This document shows, piece by piece, positions 43,098 to 52,578 of a stretch of DNA of 64,000 bases (position 1 is its first letter; every line of letters begins with the position of its first letter). The notes under the pieces were generated by a model, which saw only the letters and a list, made by a program, of their open reading frames with translations, did no database searches and was not told the DNA's origin. Origin of the DNA: Streptomyces sp. H27-H5. Its GTDB lineage: Bacteria > Actinomycetota > Actinomycetes > Streptomycetales > Streptomycetaceae. The DNA lies in contig NZ_JAPNLK010000020.1 in assembly GCF_026627505.1 (NCBI RefSeq), forward strand, positions 1 to 64,000. Direction: 5' to 3'. A program made the position numbers and the translations under genes.

Positions 43098-44332
43098 CCA
43101 CCCCCGACGCCCGCGAGCCGCAGCCCGTCTACCTCGGCGGGCCCCGGTTCCAGACCGACCCCGTCGAGCTGTACCGCGAGATGCGGCGCGACCACGGCTC
43201 CGTGGCACCGGTCGTGCTCGACGGCGACGTACCGGCCTGGCTGGTCCTCGGCTACCGCGAGCTGCACCAGGTCACCAGTGACCCGCAGCTCTTCTCCCGG
43301 GACTCCGAGCTGTGGAACCAGTGGGACCGCATCCCCGCCGACTGGCCGCTGCTCCCGATGATCGGCCGCAAGCAGCCCTCCATCCTCTACACCGTGGGCG
43401 AACGCCACCGCGAGCGCGCGGCCGTGATCTCCGACGCCCTGGAGTCCGTCGACCCCTTCGAGCTCAAGGGCCACGCCGAACGGTTCGCCGACGAACTGAT
43501 CGACCGGCTCTGCGGCAAGGGGTCGTGCGACATCGTCGGCGAGTACGCGATGCTGCTGCCCCTGCGCGTCCTCGCCCGCATCTACGGATTCTCCGACGCG
43601 CAGGGCCCCGGCCTCGTCACCGCCATGAACGACATGATCAACGGGCGGGAGGGCGCCCTGGAGGGCCAACGCCACCTGGGCGAGTCCATGTACGCGCTGC
43701 TCGCCGCGAAGTCCGCCGCGCCCGGCCCCGACGTGGCCTCCCGGATGCTCGCCAACCAGGCCGGCTTCACCCTGGACGAGATCGCCCAGGACCTGATGGT
43801 GATGATGGCCGCCGGCCACCAGCCCACCGCCGACTGGATCGGCAACACCCTGCGCCTGATGCTCACCGACGACCGGTTCGCCGCCTCCCTCACGGGCGGC
43901 CGGCACAGCGTCGGCGAAGCCATGAACGAGGTCCTCTGGGAGGACACCCCCACCCAGAACGTGGCCGGCCGCTGGGCCTCCAGGGACACCCACCTCGGAG
44001 GCCGGCGCATCGCGGCGGGCGACATGCTCCTGCTGGGCCTGGCCGCCGCCAACTCCGACCCGCACGTACGCACCGACGCGGGCGCCCTCACCGGCGGCAA
44101 CAACGCCTTCTTCTCCTTCGGCCACGGGGAACACCGCTGCCCCTTCCCGGCCCAGGAGGTCGCCGAGGCCATCGCGCGGACCGGCATCGAGGTGCTCCTC
44201 GACCGGCTCCCCGACGTGGACCTCGCCGTGCCCGCGACCGATCTCGCCCGGCGTCCGTCGCCCTGGCTGCGCGGACTGTCCGCACTCCCCGTGACCTACA
44301 CACCGACCCCCGCCCTTGGAGCCCTCCGATGA
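43094..44332 (+). CDS. cytochrome P450, CYP157-like, lacking ExxR
   Basis: 412 residues. The heme loop FSFGHGEHRCPFP near residue 350 has the Cys ligand. The I-helix motif is AAGHQPTADW near residue 240 (Gln-Pro for the usual Glu-Thr). Where all normal P450s have ExxR, this protein has EVLW (codons at 43928-43939), so the Arg is replaced by Trp. CYP157 enzymes of Streptomyces conservons are known to lack ExxR (EQSLW in CYP157C1) yet bind heme. It is coupled to cvnD and to the following CYP154 gene. Confidence 0.9.
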   Translation: MTTPDAREPQPVYLGGPRFQTDPVELYREMRRDHGSVAPVVLDGDVPAWLVLGYRELHQVTSDPQLFSRDSELWNQWDRIPADWPLLPMIGRKQPSILYTVGERHRERAAVISDALESVDPFELKGHAERFADELIDRLCGKGSCDIVGEYAMLLPLRVLARIYGFSDAQGPGLVTAMNDMINGREGALEGQRHLGESMYALLAAKSAAPGPDVASRMLANQAGFTLDEIAQDLMVMMAAGHQPTADWIGNTLRLMLTDDRFAASLTGGRHSVGEAMNEVLWEDTPTQNVAGRWASRDTHLGGRRIAAGDMLLLGLAAANSDPHVRTDAGALTGGNNAFFSFGHGEHRCPFPAQEVAEAIARTGIEVLLDRLPDVDLAVPATDLARRPSPWLRGLSALPVTYTPTPALGALR

Positions 44333-45564
44333 CGTGCCCGATCGACCACGCCGGCCCCGCCGCCATCACGCTCGACCCCTTCGTCACCGACCTCGCCGCC
44401 GAGAGCGCCGCGCTGCGCGCCGCCGGCCCGCTCGTACGCGTCGTCCTGCCCGGCGGTGTCGGCGTATACGCGGTCACGCACCACGCCGAGGCCCGAAAAC
44501 TCCTCACCGACGCCAGAGTGGTCAAGGACATCAACGTGTGGGGGGCCTGGCAGCGCGGGGAGATCCCCCTGGACTGGCCGCTGATCGGCCTCGCCAACCC
44601 CGGCCGTTCCATGCTCACCGTCGACGGCGACGAGCACCGGCGGCTGCGCACGCTGGTCGCCCAGGCACTCACGGTCCGCCGGGTGGAGAAGCTCCGCACC
44701 GGCATAGAGGCCCTCACCACGGGCATGCTCGACCGGCTGGCCGCACGGCCCGCGGGGGAGACGGTCGATCTGAAGGCGGAGTTCGCCTACCCGCTCCCGA
44801 TGAACGTCATCAGCGAGCTGATGGGCGTCGAGGCCGCCGAACACCCGCGCCTCAAGGCGCTGTTCGAGAAGTTCTTCTCCACCCAGACGCTGCCCGAGGA
44901 AGTCCCCCAGATGATGGCGGACCTCGGCGCGCTCTTCTCCCGCATCGTCGAGTCCAAGCGCGAGAACCCCGGCGACGACCTCACCAGCGCCCTGATCGCC
45001 GCCTCGCAGGACGGCGACCACCTCAGCAACGAGGAGATCACCAACACCCTCCAGCTGATGGTCGCCGCCGGCCACGAGACCACGATCAGCCTGATCGTCA
45101 ATGCGGTCGTCGCCCTGGAGACCCACCCCGAGCAGCGCGCCCTCGTCCTCAAGGGCGAGGTGCCGTGGGAGAACGTCATCGAGGAGACCCTGCGTTGGTC
45201 CACCCCCACCTCGCACGTCCTGATCCGCTTCGCGAGCGAGGACGTCGAGGTGGGCGACCGGATCCTGCCCAAGGGCGAGGGCCTGATCGTCTCCTTCGGC
45301 GCCCTCGGCCGTGACGAGGCCCAACACGGCGACACGGCAGGCCTGTTCGACATCACCCGCACCCCGAATCGGCACATCTCCTTCGGCCACGGGCCGCACG
45401 TCTGCCCCGGCGCCTCGCTCTCCCGGCTGGAGGCCCTGGTGGCACTCCCCGCCCTGTACGCCCGCTTCCCCGACCTGAGCCTGGCAGTCGCGGCCGGGGA
45501 ACTGCGCAACAAGCCGATCCTCACCCAGAACGACCTCTTCGACCTCCCGGTCCGCCTGGCCTGA
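44329..45564 (+). CDS. cytochrome P450, CYP154-like
   Basis: 411 residues with standard motifs: AAGHETT near residue 245, EETLRW (ExxR) near residue 285 and FGHGPHVCPGASLSR near residue 355. The ATG overlaps the CYP157 stop (ATGA). CYP154 enzymes oxidise steroids, macrolides or small aromatics in other strains, and form fixed pairs with CYP157 in conservons. The paired gene order cvnABCD-CYP157-CYP154 matches known examples. It ends the operon; a strong hairpin follows. Confidence 0.92.
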   Translation: MTCPIDHAGPAAITLDPFVTDLAAESAALRAAGPLVRVVLPGGVGVYAVTHHAEARKLLTDARVVKDINVWGAWQRGEIPLDWPLIGLANPGRSMLTVDGDEHRRLRTLVAQALTVRRVEKLRTGIEALTTGMLDRLAARPAGETVDLKAEFAYPLPMNVISELMGVEAAEHPRLKALFEKFFSTQTLPEEVPQMMADLGALFSRIVESKRENPGDDLTSALIAASQDGDHLSNEEITNTLQLMVAAGHETTISLIVNAVVALETHPEQRALVLKGEVPWENVIEETLRWSTPTSHVLIRFASEDVEVGDRILPKGEGLIVSFGALGRDEAQHGDTAGLFDITRTPNRHISFGHGPHVCPGASLSRLEALVALPALYARFPDLSLAVAAGELRNKPILTQNDLFDLPVRLA

Positions 45565-45588
45565 CCGACGCCCCGACACGCCCCGACG

Positions 45589-45616
45589 CCCCGCCCCCGA
45601 CCGCACGGGGGCGGGG
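45589..45616 (+). terminator. hairpin after the conservon operon
   Basis: CCCCGCCCCC at 45589-45598 pairs perfectly with GGGGGCGGGG at 45607-45616 over an 8-base loop, then GAAAC follows. It lies 24 bases after the CYP154 stop. Confidence 0.75.
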
Positions 45617-45660
45617 AAACACGCGTGCGCCCGCGACGAGGCCGCTGCTAGGTTGATCAC

Positions 45661-46392
45661 GTGCCGAAGCTGAATCAGATAATCGCCGTGGAAAAGGGCG
45701 TCAAGTCCAAGTCGCTCCAGGAACTGACGCAAGCCCACCAGGACGTCCAGAAGCCCGCCTTGATGGCCGGCATCTCGCGGACGTACCAGCCCAAGGACGA
45801 AGAGGGCGAGCAACTGCCCCCGGAGTCCACCCGCGTCCAGCTCAAGGCCGAGGACGTGCTGCGCGCGACCGCCGGTACCCTCACGCGACTGTTCGACGTG
45901 ACGGCGACCAAGGACTGGGCGAACCGCACCGCGGCGGCGGACGTCGTCGTCGACGGCCAGGTCCTGCTGCCCCAGGTCCCCGTCCCGTACCTGCTGTTCC
46001 TGGAGAAGCAACTCACGGACCTGCACACCTTCGTGCGCAAACTGCCCGTGCTGGACGCGTCGGAATCCTGGAACCTGGACCCCTCGACGGACTCCTGGAA
46101 GACGGACCCGGTGCGCACCATCCGCACGAAGAAGGTCCCGCGCAACCACGTGAAGGCCGAGGCCACGGAGAAGCACCCGGCGCAGGTCGAGGTGTACTAC
46201 GAGGACGTGCCGGTCGGCTACTGGACCACCGTGAAGTTCTCCGGAGCCCTTCCCGCGCGGCGCGTGAACGAGCTCCTCGACCGGGTCGAGAAGATCCAGC
46301 AGGCGGTCAAGTTCGCCCGCGAGGAGGCCAACAGCGCCGACGTCACGGACCAACGGGTCGGCGACGCGGTGTTCGGCTACCTCTTCAGGTAG
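45661..46392 (+). CDS. DUF7873-like protein beside the permuted tRNA genes
   Basis: 243 residues, soluble, no signal or membrane segment. It starts KLNQIIAVEKGVKSKSLQEL, has SRTYQPKDEEGEQLPPE near residue 40, LPQVPVPYLLFLEKQLTDLH near residue 100 and ends VEKIQQAVKFAREEANSADV. I recall similar proteins in actinobacteria and their phages (DUF7873) with no function assigned. A -10-like TAGGTT at 45649-45654 lies six bases before the GTG, so the mRNA is probably leaderless. The tRNA-like units begin about 75 bases after its stop with no terminator between, so both may share one transcript. Confidence 0.8.
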   Translation: MPKLNQIIAVEKGVKSKSLQELTQAHQDVQKPALMAGISRTYQPKDEEGEQLPPESTRVQLKAEDVLRATAGTLTRLFDVTATKDWANRTAAADVVVDGQVLLPQVPVPYLLFLEKQLTDLHTFVRKLPVLDASESWNLDPSTDSWKTDPVRTIRTKKVPRNHVKAEATEKHPAQVEVYYEDVPVGYWTTVKFSGALPARRVNELLDRVEKIQQAVKFAREEANSADVTDQRVGDAVFGYLFR

Positions 46393-46467
46393 CCTCGAAA
46401 ACGCCCCCCGTGCGAGCGAGGGGGTGCGCTGAAGAGCGCAAGCTGAAACTGAATGTCGAAGCTGAAC

Positions 46468-46552
46468 ACGGGGTGTCAGTCGGGGGTTCGAATCCCTCTC
46501 CCCGCACCACGTGCGGGGGTGGCCCAAGCCGGTAGAGGCGGCCCCATGAATC
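46468..46552 (+). tRNA. candidate circularly permuted tRNA gene A (anticodon GAA?)
   Basis: The 3' half comes first: anticodon-stem strand GGGGT (46470-46474), variable region 46475-46481, T-arm GGGGG-TTCGAAT-CCCTC (46482-46498), acceptor TCCCCGC (46499-46505), A73 and encoded CCA (46507-46509). After a 3-base linker comes the 5' half: acceptor GCGGGGG (46513-46519), T8, D-arm GCC/GGC around a loop with AA and GGTA, and anticodon strand GCCCC (46541-46545), then AT and GAA. The acceptor pairs 7/7 (one G-U) and the anticodon stem 5/5 (one G-U). Conserved T8, A14, G18G19, T33, G53, T54T55C56, A58 and C61 are all present. The conventional order does not fold. Anticodon and exon ends are tentative. 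Confidence 0.72.
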
Positions 46553-46618
46553 TCAGATTCTCGCTCCAGTCTCAGTATTCGCCGCCGAACACCGGATCGA
46601 CCGGGCGCGGGCGATCAT

Positions 46619-46695
46619 CGACGGATGGGGGTTCAAGTCCCCTCGGCGCCTCTGCCGCGGCGCTGTAGTTCAAAGGCAGAACACGTCGATCTCAA
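46619..46695 (+). tRNA. candidate circularly permuted tRNA gene B (anticodon CTC?)
   Basis: 3' half: anticodon-stem strand CGACG (46619-46623), short variable loop GAT, T-arm GGGGG-TTCAAGT-CCCCT (46627-46643), acceptor CGGCGCC (46644-46650), T73; no CCA encoded. A 7-base linker follows. 5' half: acceptor GGCGCTG (46659-46665), T8 A9, D-arm GTTC/GAAC with loop AAAGGCA (46668-46682), A26, anticodon strand CGTCG (46684-46688), A32 T33, then CTC. The acceptor pairs 7/7 (one G-U), the D-stem 4/4 and the anticodon stem 5/5. The 3-base variable loop is shorter than normal. The sequence 5' of the first half and 3' of the second half can pair (GATC with GATC; ACACCGG 46589-46595 with CCGGTGT 46721-46727). 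Confidence 0.72.
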
Positions 46696-46747
46696 AATGA
46701 TCCGCGGCCCTTAAACGCCGCCGGTGTGCGCAAATGGGTGGCAAGCA

Positions 46748-46780
46748 GGAGCCCGGGAGCTGGATATGCTCCCGGGTTCC
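46748..46780. terminator. hairpin after the tRNA-like locus
   Basis: GGAGCCCGGGAGC at 46748-46760 pairs with GCTCCCGGGTTCC at 46768-46780 (13 bp, one G-U) over loop TGGATAT. It separates the tRNA-like units from the convergent anti-sigma gene and probably terminates both. Confidence 0.75.
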
Positions 46781-46800
46781 GTCACGCGCGCCCGTCCCCG

Positions 46801-47532
46801 CTACGCCTTCGCGGGCACGGGTACCGACACGTAGGCCTTGCCCGACTCGTTCTCGACCAGGATCTCCTTCACGTCCGCCGGGTCGACGGCCGCCGAGCCG
46901 TCCAACGCGGCCCCCTTGCCCTCGCCGTGCTCCGCCGAGCCCACCACCCAACCGCCCGCGATGGTCCGCTTGCCGTTCCGGGAGACCACGATCAACCGGC
47001 ACCGCTCACCCGCCGGGATGTCCGCCACGGCCGCGTGCACCCGCACCCACTGGGGGGCCGGCGTGACCCGTACGGTCATCCGCGCACCCGTGAGCCGATC
47101 CGTCGCGGAAGCCACCCGGGTCCCGGGCGGCGGCGGTGACGGCGTCGCCGACACGGTCGGGGACGGCACCGGAGGCACCGCCTGCACCTGACCCGGGCCC
47201 GACTGGGTCCCGGCCCAGAACACGGCGGCCAGCGAGGCGGCCGCGGCCAGCCCGGCCAGTCCCACACGGCGCCGGGACGCCGAGGCCCGCTCGTTGCGCA
47301 CCTGCCGCAGCGTGCGCTGCAGCAACAGATCGCCGCCCTGGGGCGGTCCCTCCAGGAACGCCTCCTCGGGCACCTCGCCGAGCGCGGCTTCCATCTCGCG
47401 CAACGCGGTCACCTCCTCCCGGCACTGCACGCAGTCGCCGATGTGCTCCTCGACGCGTCGCACGTCCTGTTCGTCCAGGACTCCGAGAACATAGGGGCCG
47501 AGCAGTTCCTCCTCGTGCCGCTGCCGGTTCAT
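46801..47532 (-). CDS. zinc-finger anti-sigma factor (RskA/ZAS type)
   Basis: 243 residues. The N-terminal anti-sigma domain has the HxxxCxxC motif HIGDCVQC near residue 30. One membrane helix follows near residues 90-107 (VGLAGLAAAASLAAVFWAG), then a Pro/Thr-rich linker and an RskA-like extracytoplasmic domain (about 145-243). It overlaps the upstream sigma gene (ATGA). It would hold the sigma factor at the membrane and release it on an outside signal. Confidence 0.9.
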   Translation of the reverse strand: MNRQRHEEELLGPYVLGVLDEQDVRRVEEHIGDCVQCREEVTALREMEAALGEVPEEAFLEGPPQGGDLLLQRTLRQVRNERASASRRRVGLAGLAAAASLAAVFWAGTQSGPGQVQAVPPVPSPTVSATPSPPPPGTRVASATDRLTGARMTVRVTPAPQWVRVHAAVADIPAGERCRLIVVSRNGKRTIAGGWVVGSAEHGEGKGAALDGSAAVDPADVKEILVENESGKAYVSVPVPAKA

Positions 47533-48131
47533 GCCACCACCTCCCGCAATCCGCCGGGCTGCTGGGGCGGCCTGCCCGATCTTCTGTCCCTGTTGCCGTC
47601 CCTGGTGCCGTCCATGAAGGCTTCGCGCAGCGCCTTGAGGGCGTAGTGCGCGCGTGATTTGACCGTTCCCGCCGGAATCCCGAGGCGATCGGCCGCCTCG
47701 GCGACGCTGAGCTGTCGGTAGTACAACTCCGTCAGCACGTCCCGGTGTTCCGGAGTCAGCTGGTCGAGGGCTCCCAGTACGGTCATCGCGTTCACGACCG
47801 AATCCGCGTGATCCGCCTCGACCGGGGGAGCGGCCGCCGATCCGGAGACCTCCGGCGGACGCGCCGCCTTGGCCCGGAACCGGTCGGTGACGATGTTGCG
47901 CGCCACCGTGAGCAGCCAGCCGCGCACCGATCCCTTCCCGTTGACCAGGACCTCGGAGTGCCGCCAGGCCCGTATCAGGGTCTCCTGGACCACGTCCTCG
48001 GCGGCCGCCCGGTCCCCGGTCAGCCGGGTGGCGTACGCGAGCAGGGCGTGGCCGTGCTCCTCGTACACCGACTTGATCAGTGCCTCATCGGTCGATCCCC
48101 GCCGAGTGCGGGGCCACAGTGGTCCGGCCAT
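47529..48131 (-). CDS. ECF sigma factor (SigK/SigL-like)
   Basis: 200 residues. Region 2 near residues 20-85 includes YATRLTGDRAAAEDVVQETLIRAWRH and WLLTVARNIVTDRFR. Region 4 near residues 125-175 includes LTPEHRDVLTELYYRQLSVAEAADRLG and IPAGTVKSRAHYALKALREA. It is directly followed by its anti-sigma gene. The DUF1996 gene starting at 49216 lies upstream on the same strand with a 101-base gap. Confidence 0.92.
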   Translation of the reverse strand: MAGPLWPRTRRGSTDEALIKSVYEEHGHALLAYATRLTGDRAAAEDVVQETLIRAWRHSEVLVNGKGSVRGWLLTVARNIVTDRFRAKAARPPEVSGSAAAPPVEADHADSVVNAMTVLGALDQLTPEHRDVLTELYYRQLSVAEAADRLGIPAGTVKSRAHYALKALREAFMDGTRDGNRDRRSGRPPQQPGGLREVVA

Positions 48132-48232
48132 CTCACCCTCTCCGTCTTCCGTGCTTCGCGTGGTGCGGTCGGAACACGCCGCCCGGCGCGATCGGGTTCA
48201 TGTGACCTGCGTCACCCATGCCGCCCCGTGGG

Positions 48233-49216
48233 TCACATCCGGCACGTGCGCCCCGTGTTCAGGCAGTCGACGACCGCCCGCATCCGGCCCTCGGTCATCA
48301 CGTTCACGAACATCGCGTGGTCCGTCTTCGGGCTGTGCCGCTGTTCCGGGAAGGAGTCCAACGCGATCGGCGCGCCGGCCGGCACCTCGTAGGCGAGCGA
48401 GACGCGCAACTGCGGCACCGGGAAGGCGCCCTGCGGGCACACCCCGTTGTCCGCCGGGAACACCAGGTGCGAACGGTGCCCGGGGCTCTCGGTGTCCAGG
48501 CCGTTCCAGCAACTCGGGAAGACCAGCGTCCGGGTCAGCCGCTCGCCCGCCGGGCAGCGCGGATAGCGGGTGGTGGACCGGTCGGGCGAACCGGAGCAGC
48601 CCCAACGCGCCCGGACGTCGGCGTCGTCGGCCGCCGTGTACGCGACCGCGTCGCCGGTCACCGCGCGCAGGAACCGGGGCATCGGCACGACATCGCTCAC
48701 GGGGTTGCCGCGGAACTCCACGCCCACCGTCGTCTCCGGCAGGATCTCACCGGCGTTCCCGTGGCCCGCGGAGCCCTCGTGGCCGTCCGTGCCCGCACGG
48801 GCCGTGCGGCGCAGCACGGGCCAGTAGTACGTCGACCGGTCGCCGCCGGTACAACTCGTGGGGGCCGCGGCCAGGGAGGCGTCGGTGGACATGGCGTCCG
48901 TGGACAGGTTTCCCACGTACGCGTGCGTGTGGTGCGCGCCCGCGCGCAAACCGGGCGAGACCACCAGGTTGTCCTCGTTGTAGTGGTGTTCCCGGTTGCG
49001 CCCGCAATCGACCACCACCGACCCGGTGGAGGCCCCGGGACCCGCCGCCGGCGGCGCCGGCGCGGGCGACACGTCGCGCATGTCGACGAAGTCCTCCGCG
49101 CCGACGCCCGCGTCCCGCGGCCCGGCGGCCCGTGAGACCCCGAGCGCGGCAGCGGTCAGCCCTCCGCCCAACACCAGGCAGACCAGCAGCACGAGCAGGC
49201 GGTTTTCGTTCCCCAT
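48233..49216 (-). CDS. secreted DUF1996 protein
   Basis: About 327 residues. An N-terminal membrane/signal segment (RLLVLLVCLVLGGGLTAAALGVS) precedes the DUF1996 domain, with VSPGLRAGAHHTHAYVGN near residue 95, STYYWPVLRR near residue 130 and the end segment LRVSLAYEVPAG. The two histidines of HHTH and an AMFVNVMTEGRM motif are typical. DUF1996 proteins are secreted, of unknown enzymatic role. The start could be ATG 49216 or GTG 49225. It precedes the ECF sigma gene and could be controlled by it. Confidence 0.85.
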   Translation of the reverse strand: MGNENRLLVLLVCLVLGGGLTAAALGVSRAAGPRDAGVGAEDFVDMRDVSPAPAPPAAGPGASTGSVVVDCGRNREHHYNEDNLVVSPGLRAGAHHTHAYVGNLSTDAMSTDASLAAAPTSCTGGDRSTYYWPVLRRTARAGTDGHEGSAGHGNAGEILPETTVGVEFRGNPVSDVVPMPRFLRAVTGDAVAYTAADDADVRARWGCSGSPDRSTTRYPRCPAGERLTRTLVFPSCWNGLDTESPGHRSHLVFPADNGVCPQGAFPVPQLRVSLAYEVPAGAPIALDSFPEQRHSPKTDHAMFVNVMTEGRMRAVVDCLNTGRTCRM

Positions 49217-49354
49217 GGCGGTCACCGTTGCCGCTGTCCACCGCCCCCGTCAACCTGGCGACCGTACCGTGGTCCCCCCGACGCCCCGGGAGCCCGGCCG
49301 GATCGAACCCCGGGTCCTTGCCGGGGCCGACCGGGACCGCGCAGAGTACCCCTC

Positions 49355-50086
49355 ATGACTCCCACGGAACTCCTCCGGGCCCTCGCCCGCACCCGCGCCT
49401 CGCTCGACGGCGAGGAGGTCACCTTCTGGTGGACCGGCGACGTCCACGCGTGGGCCCCCGGGGAGCCGTACCGGCGACTCTTCGGCCTCGAGGGCGTCAA
49501 CGTGGCCCGTCTCGTCGAGGAGGAAGGGGGCTACCAACTCCTGACCCGGGAGGCCGCCTTCTACCTCGACCCGCAGAGCCGCGAGATCCTGGACACCTGG
49601 CAGGGCAAACCGGTGGTCCACGTGTGGAACGATCCGGCCAATCAGAGGTGGCGTCCCTTCCCGGTCCCCCTGACCGAGCTCGGCGACCAGGTCTGCTTCA
49701 GCCTGGAGATCCCGCTGGCCTACCCGTCGCCGCTGCCCGTCGAGCAGTACCCCGCCCAGTCGGCCGACGACACCTACCGGGCGCTGGAGCTGTTCCAGTT
49801 CTTCGCCCCCGCGTCCGTCCTCACCACCGACGCGCCCGGCGTCCCCGCCACCATGTCCTGGACCCGCATGTCCCCGTGGCTGCCCTGGATGGAAGAGGGG
49901 CAGCGCCCCGGCGGCCTCACCTTCCACTGTCGCGGCCGGAAGCTCGCCTCCTACGCCGAGGTCCCCGAGCGCACCCGCGCCCACATCGCCGCCCACCACC
50001 CGGAATACGCCCACGCCCCGGAGAAGTGGACCGAGCCGAACGAGACGAGCTGGACCTACTTCCGCCGGCTCAACCCGCCCGCGTAG
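49355..50086 (+). CDS. DUF1838-family protein
   Basis: 243 residues, soluble. It has the DUF1838 pattern: EEVTFWWTGDVHAWAPGEPYRRLFGLEGVNVAR at the start, a central TREAAFYLDPQSREILDTW, and SWTRMSPWLPWMEEGQRPGGLTFHCRGRKL near residue 170. The family is found in proteobacteria and actinobacteria and its activity is unknown. It is divergent from the DUF1996 gene and monocistronic. Confidence 0.85.
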   Translation: MTPTELLRALARTRASLDGEEVTFWWTGDVHAWAPGEPYRRLFGLEGVNVARLVEEEGGYQLLTREAAFYLDPQSREILDTWQGKPVVHVWNDPANQRWRPFPVPLTELGDQVCFSLEIPLAYPSPLPVEQYPAQSADDTYRALELFQFFAPASVLTTDAPGVPATMSWTRMSPWLPWMEEGQRPGGLTFHCRGRKLASYAEVPERTRAHIAAHHPEYAHAPEKWTEPNETSWTYFRRLNPPA

Positions 50087-50132
50087 TCCGTCTCCGGGCC
50101 GTCCGCGCGACCCACCCGCATCACCCGTCCCC

Positions 50133-50178
50133 GTCGGGCCCCCGCGGGGCCCCCTCGGCCCCCTCGCAGGGGCCCGAC
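50133..50178 (+). terminator. hairpin after the DUF1838 gene
   Basis: GTCGGGCCCC at 50133-50142 pairs perfectly with GGGGCCCGAC at 50169-50178; the loop holds further GC palindromes, and a short GGGTTTT stretch follows. The rest of the 393-base gap to the subtilase gene shows no gene. Confidence 0.6.
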
Positions 50179-50479
50179 AAGGGTTTTCCCCGTATCGCGT
50201 TCATCCCCGCGTTGCCTACTGTCTGCCCACCGGCGATCTTCCCCACCTCGAACTGCCTCCGCACCCACCCCACATGGTGCGAAGCCGTCCGCAGGCCGGG
50301 CCGATCGTCGGCGCACCGCCGTCGCCCTGCCCCGCCGTCGCGGCCGGGCGACGCGGCGCTGCGGTGTCCGGGACGGGTCTGACCAGCCCGTCCCCGATCC
50401 GCGGCCGCCGGTTCACCTCCCACACAGTTCAGACCGGCCGCTCCGGCCTGCCCGGAAACGGCCCGCGAAAGGGAACACC

Positions 50480-52297
<1,818 letters not shown>

Positions 52298-52417
52298 GCC
52301 CAGCCGGCACCCGGTCCCCCAGCCGGACGCCACCCGGTCCCCGAACCGGCCGACGCAGCGATCGGGAGCCCCCCAACTCCCGCCTGACGGGCCGATAGTA
52401 CGGACCAACCGCACCCA

Positions 52418-52454
52418 GCGGACCTGCCGGTACCACTCGTACCGGCAGGTCCGC
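52418..52454 (+). terminator. strong hairpin after the subtilase gene
   Basis: GCGGACCTGCCGGTAC at 52418-52433 pairs perfectly with its complement at 52439-52454 over a 5-base loop (16 bp stem), followed by CGGGCTTT. The remaining DNA to 52578 is the upstream region of the LuxR gene. Confidence 0.85.
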
Positions 52455-52578
52455 CGGGCTTTCCTGTCCACCGACTGAATTCTGCGTCACAAAAGGGGTC
52501 CGCCCGGCGGCTGACCTCGTATTGTCGCGTCTCACAGGAAAGGCACGGAGCAGGGGCGCGAAAGGCTGGTGGCTGTGC

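Noticed and set aside
46425..46509. Conventional tRNA using GCGAGGG near 46425 as the 5' acceptor of T-arm A
   Set aside because: It has one acceptor mismatch, no normal D-arm or anticodon arm between the halves and no T33 context. The downstream GCGGGGG pairs without mismatch and is joined to a proper D-arm.
46513..46651. A conventional tRNA with a long intron (5' half A joined to 3' half B)
   Set aside because: Acceptor GCGGGGG cannot pair with CGGCGCC and the anticodon stems GCCCC and CGACG do not match. Each half fits only the half on its other side.
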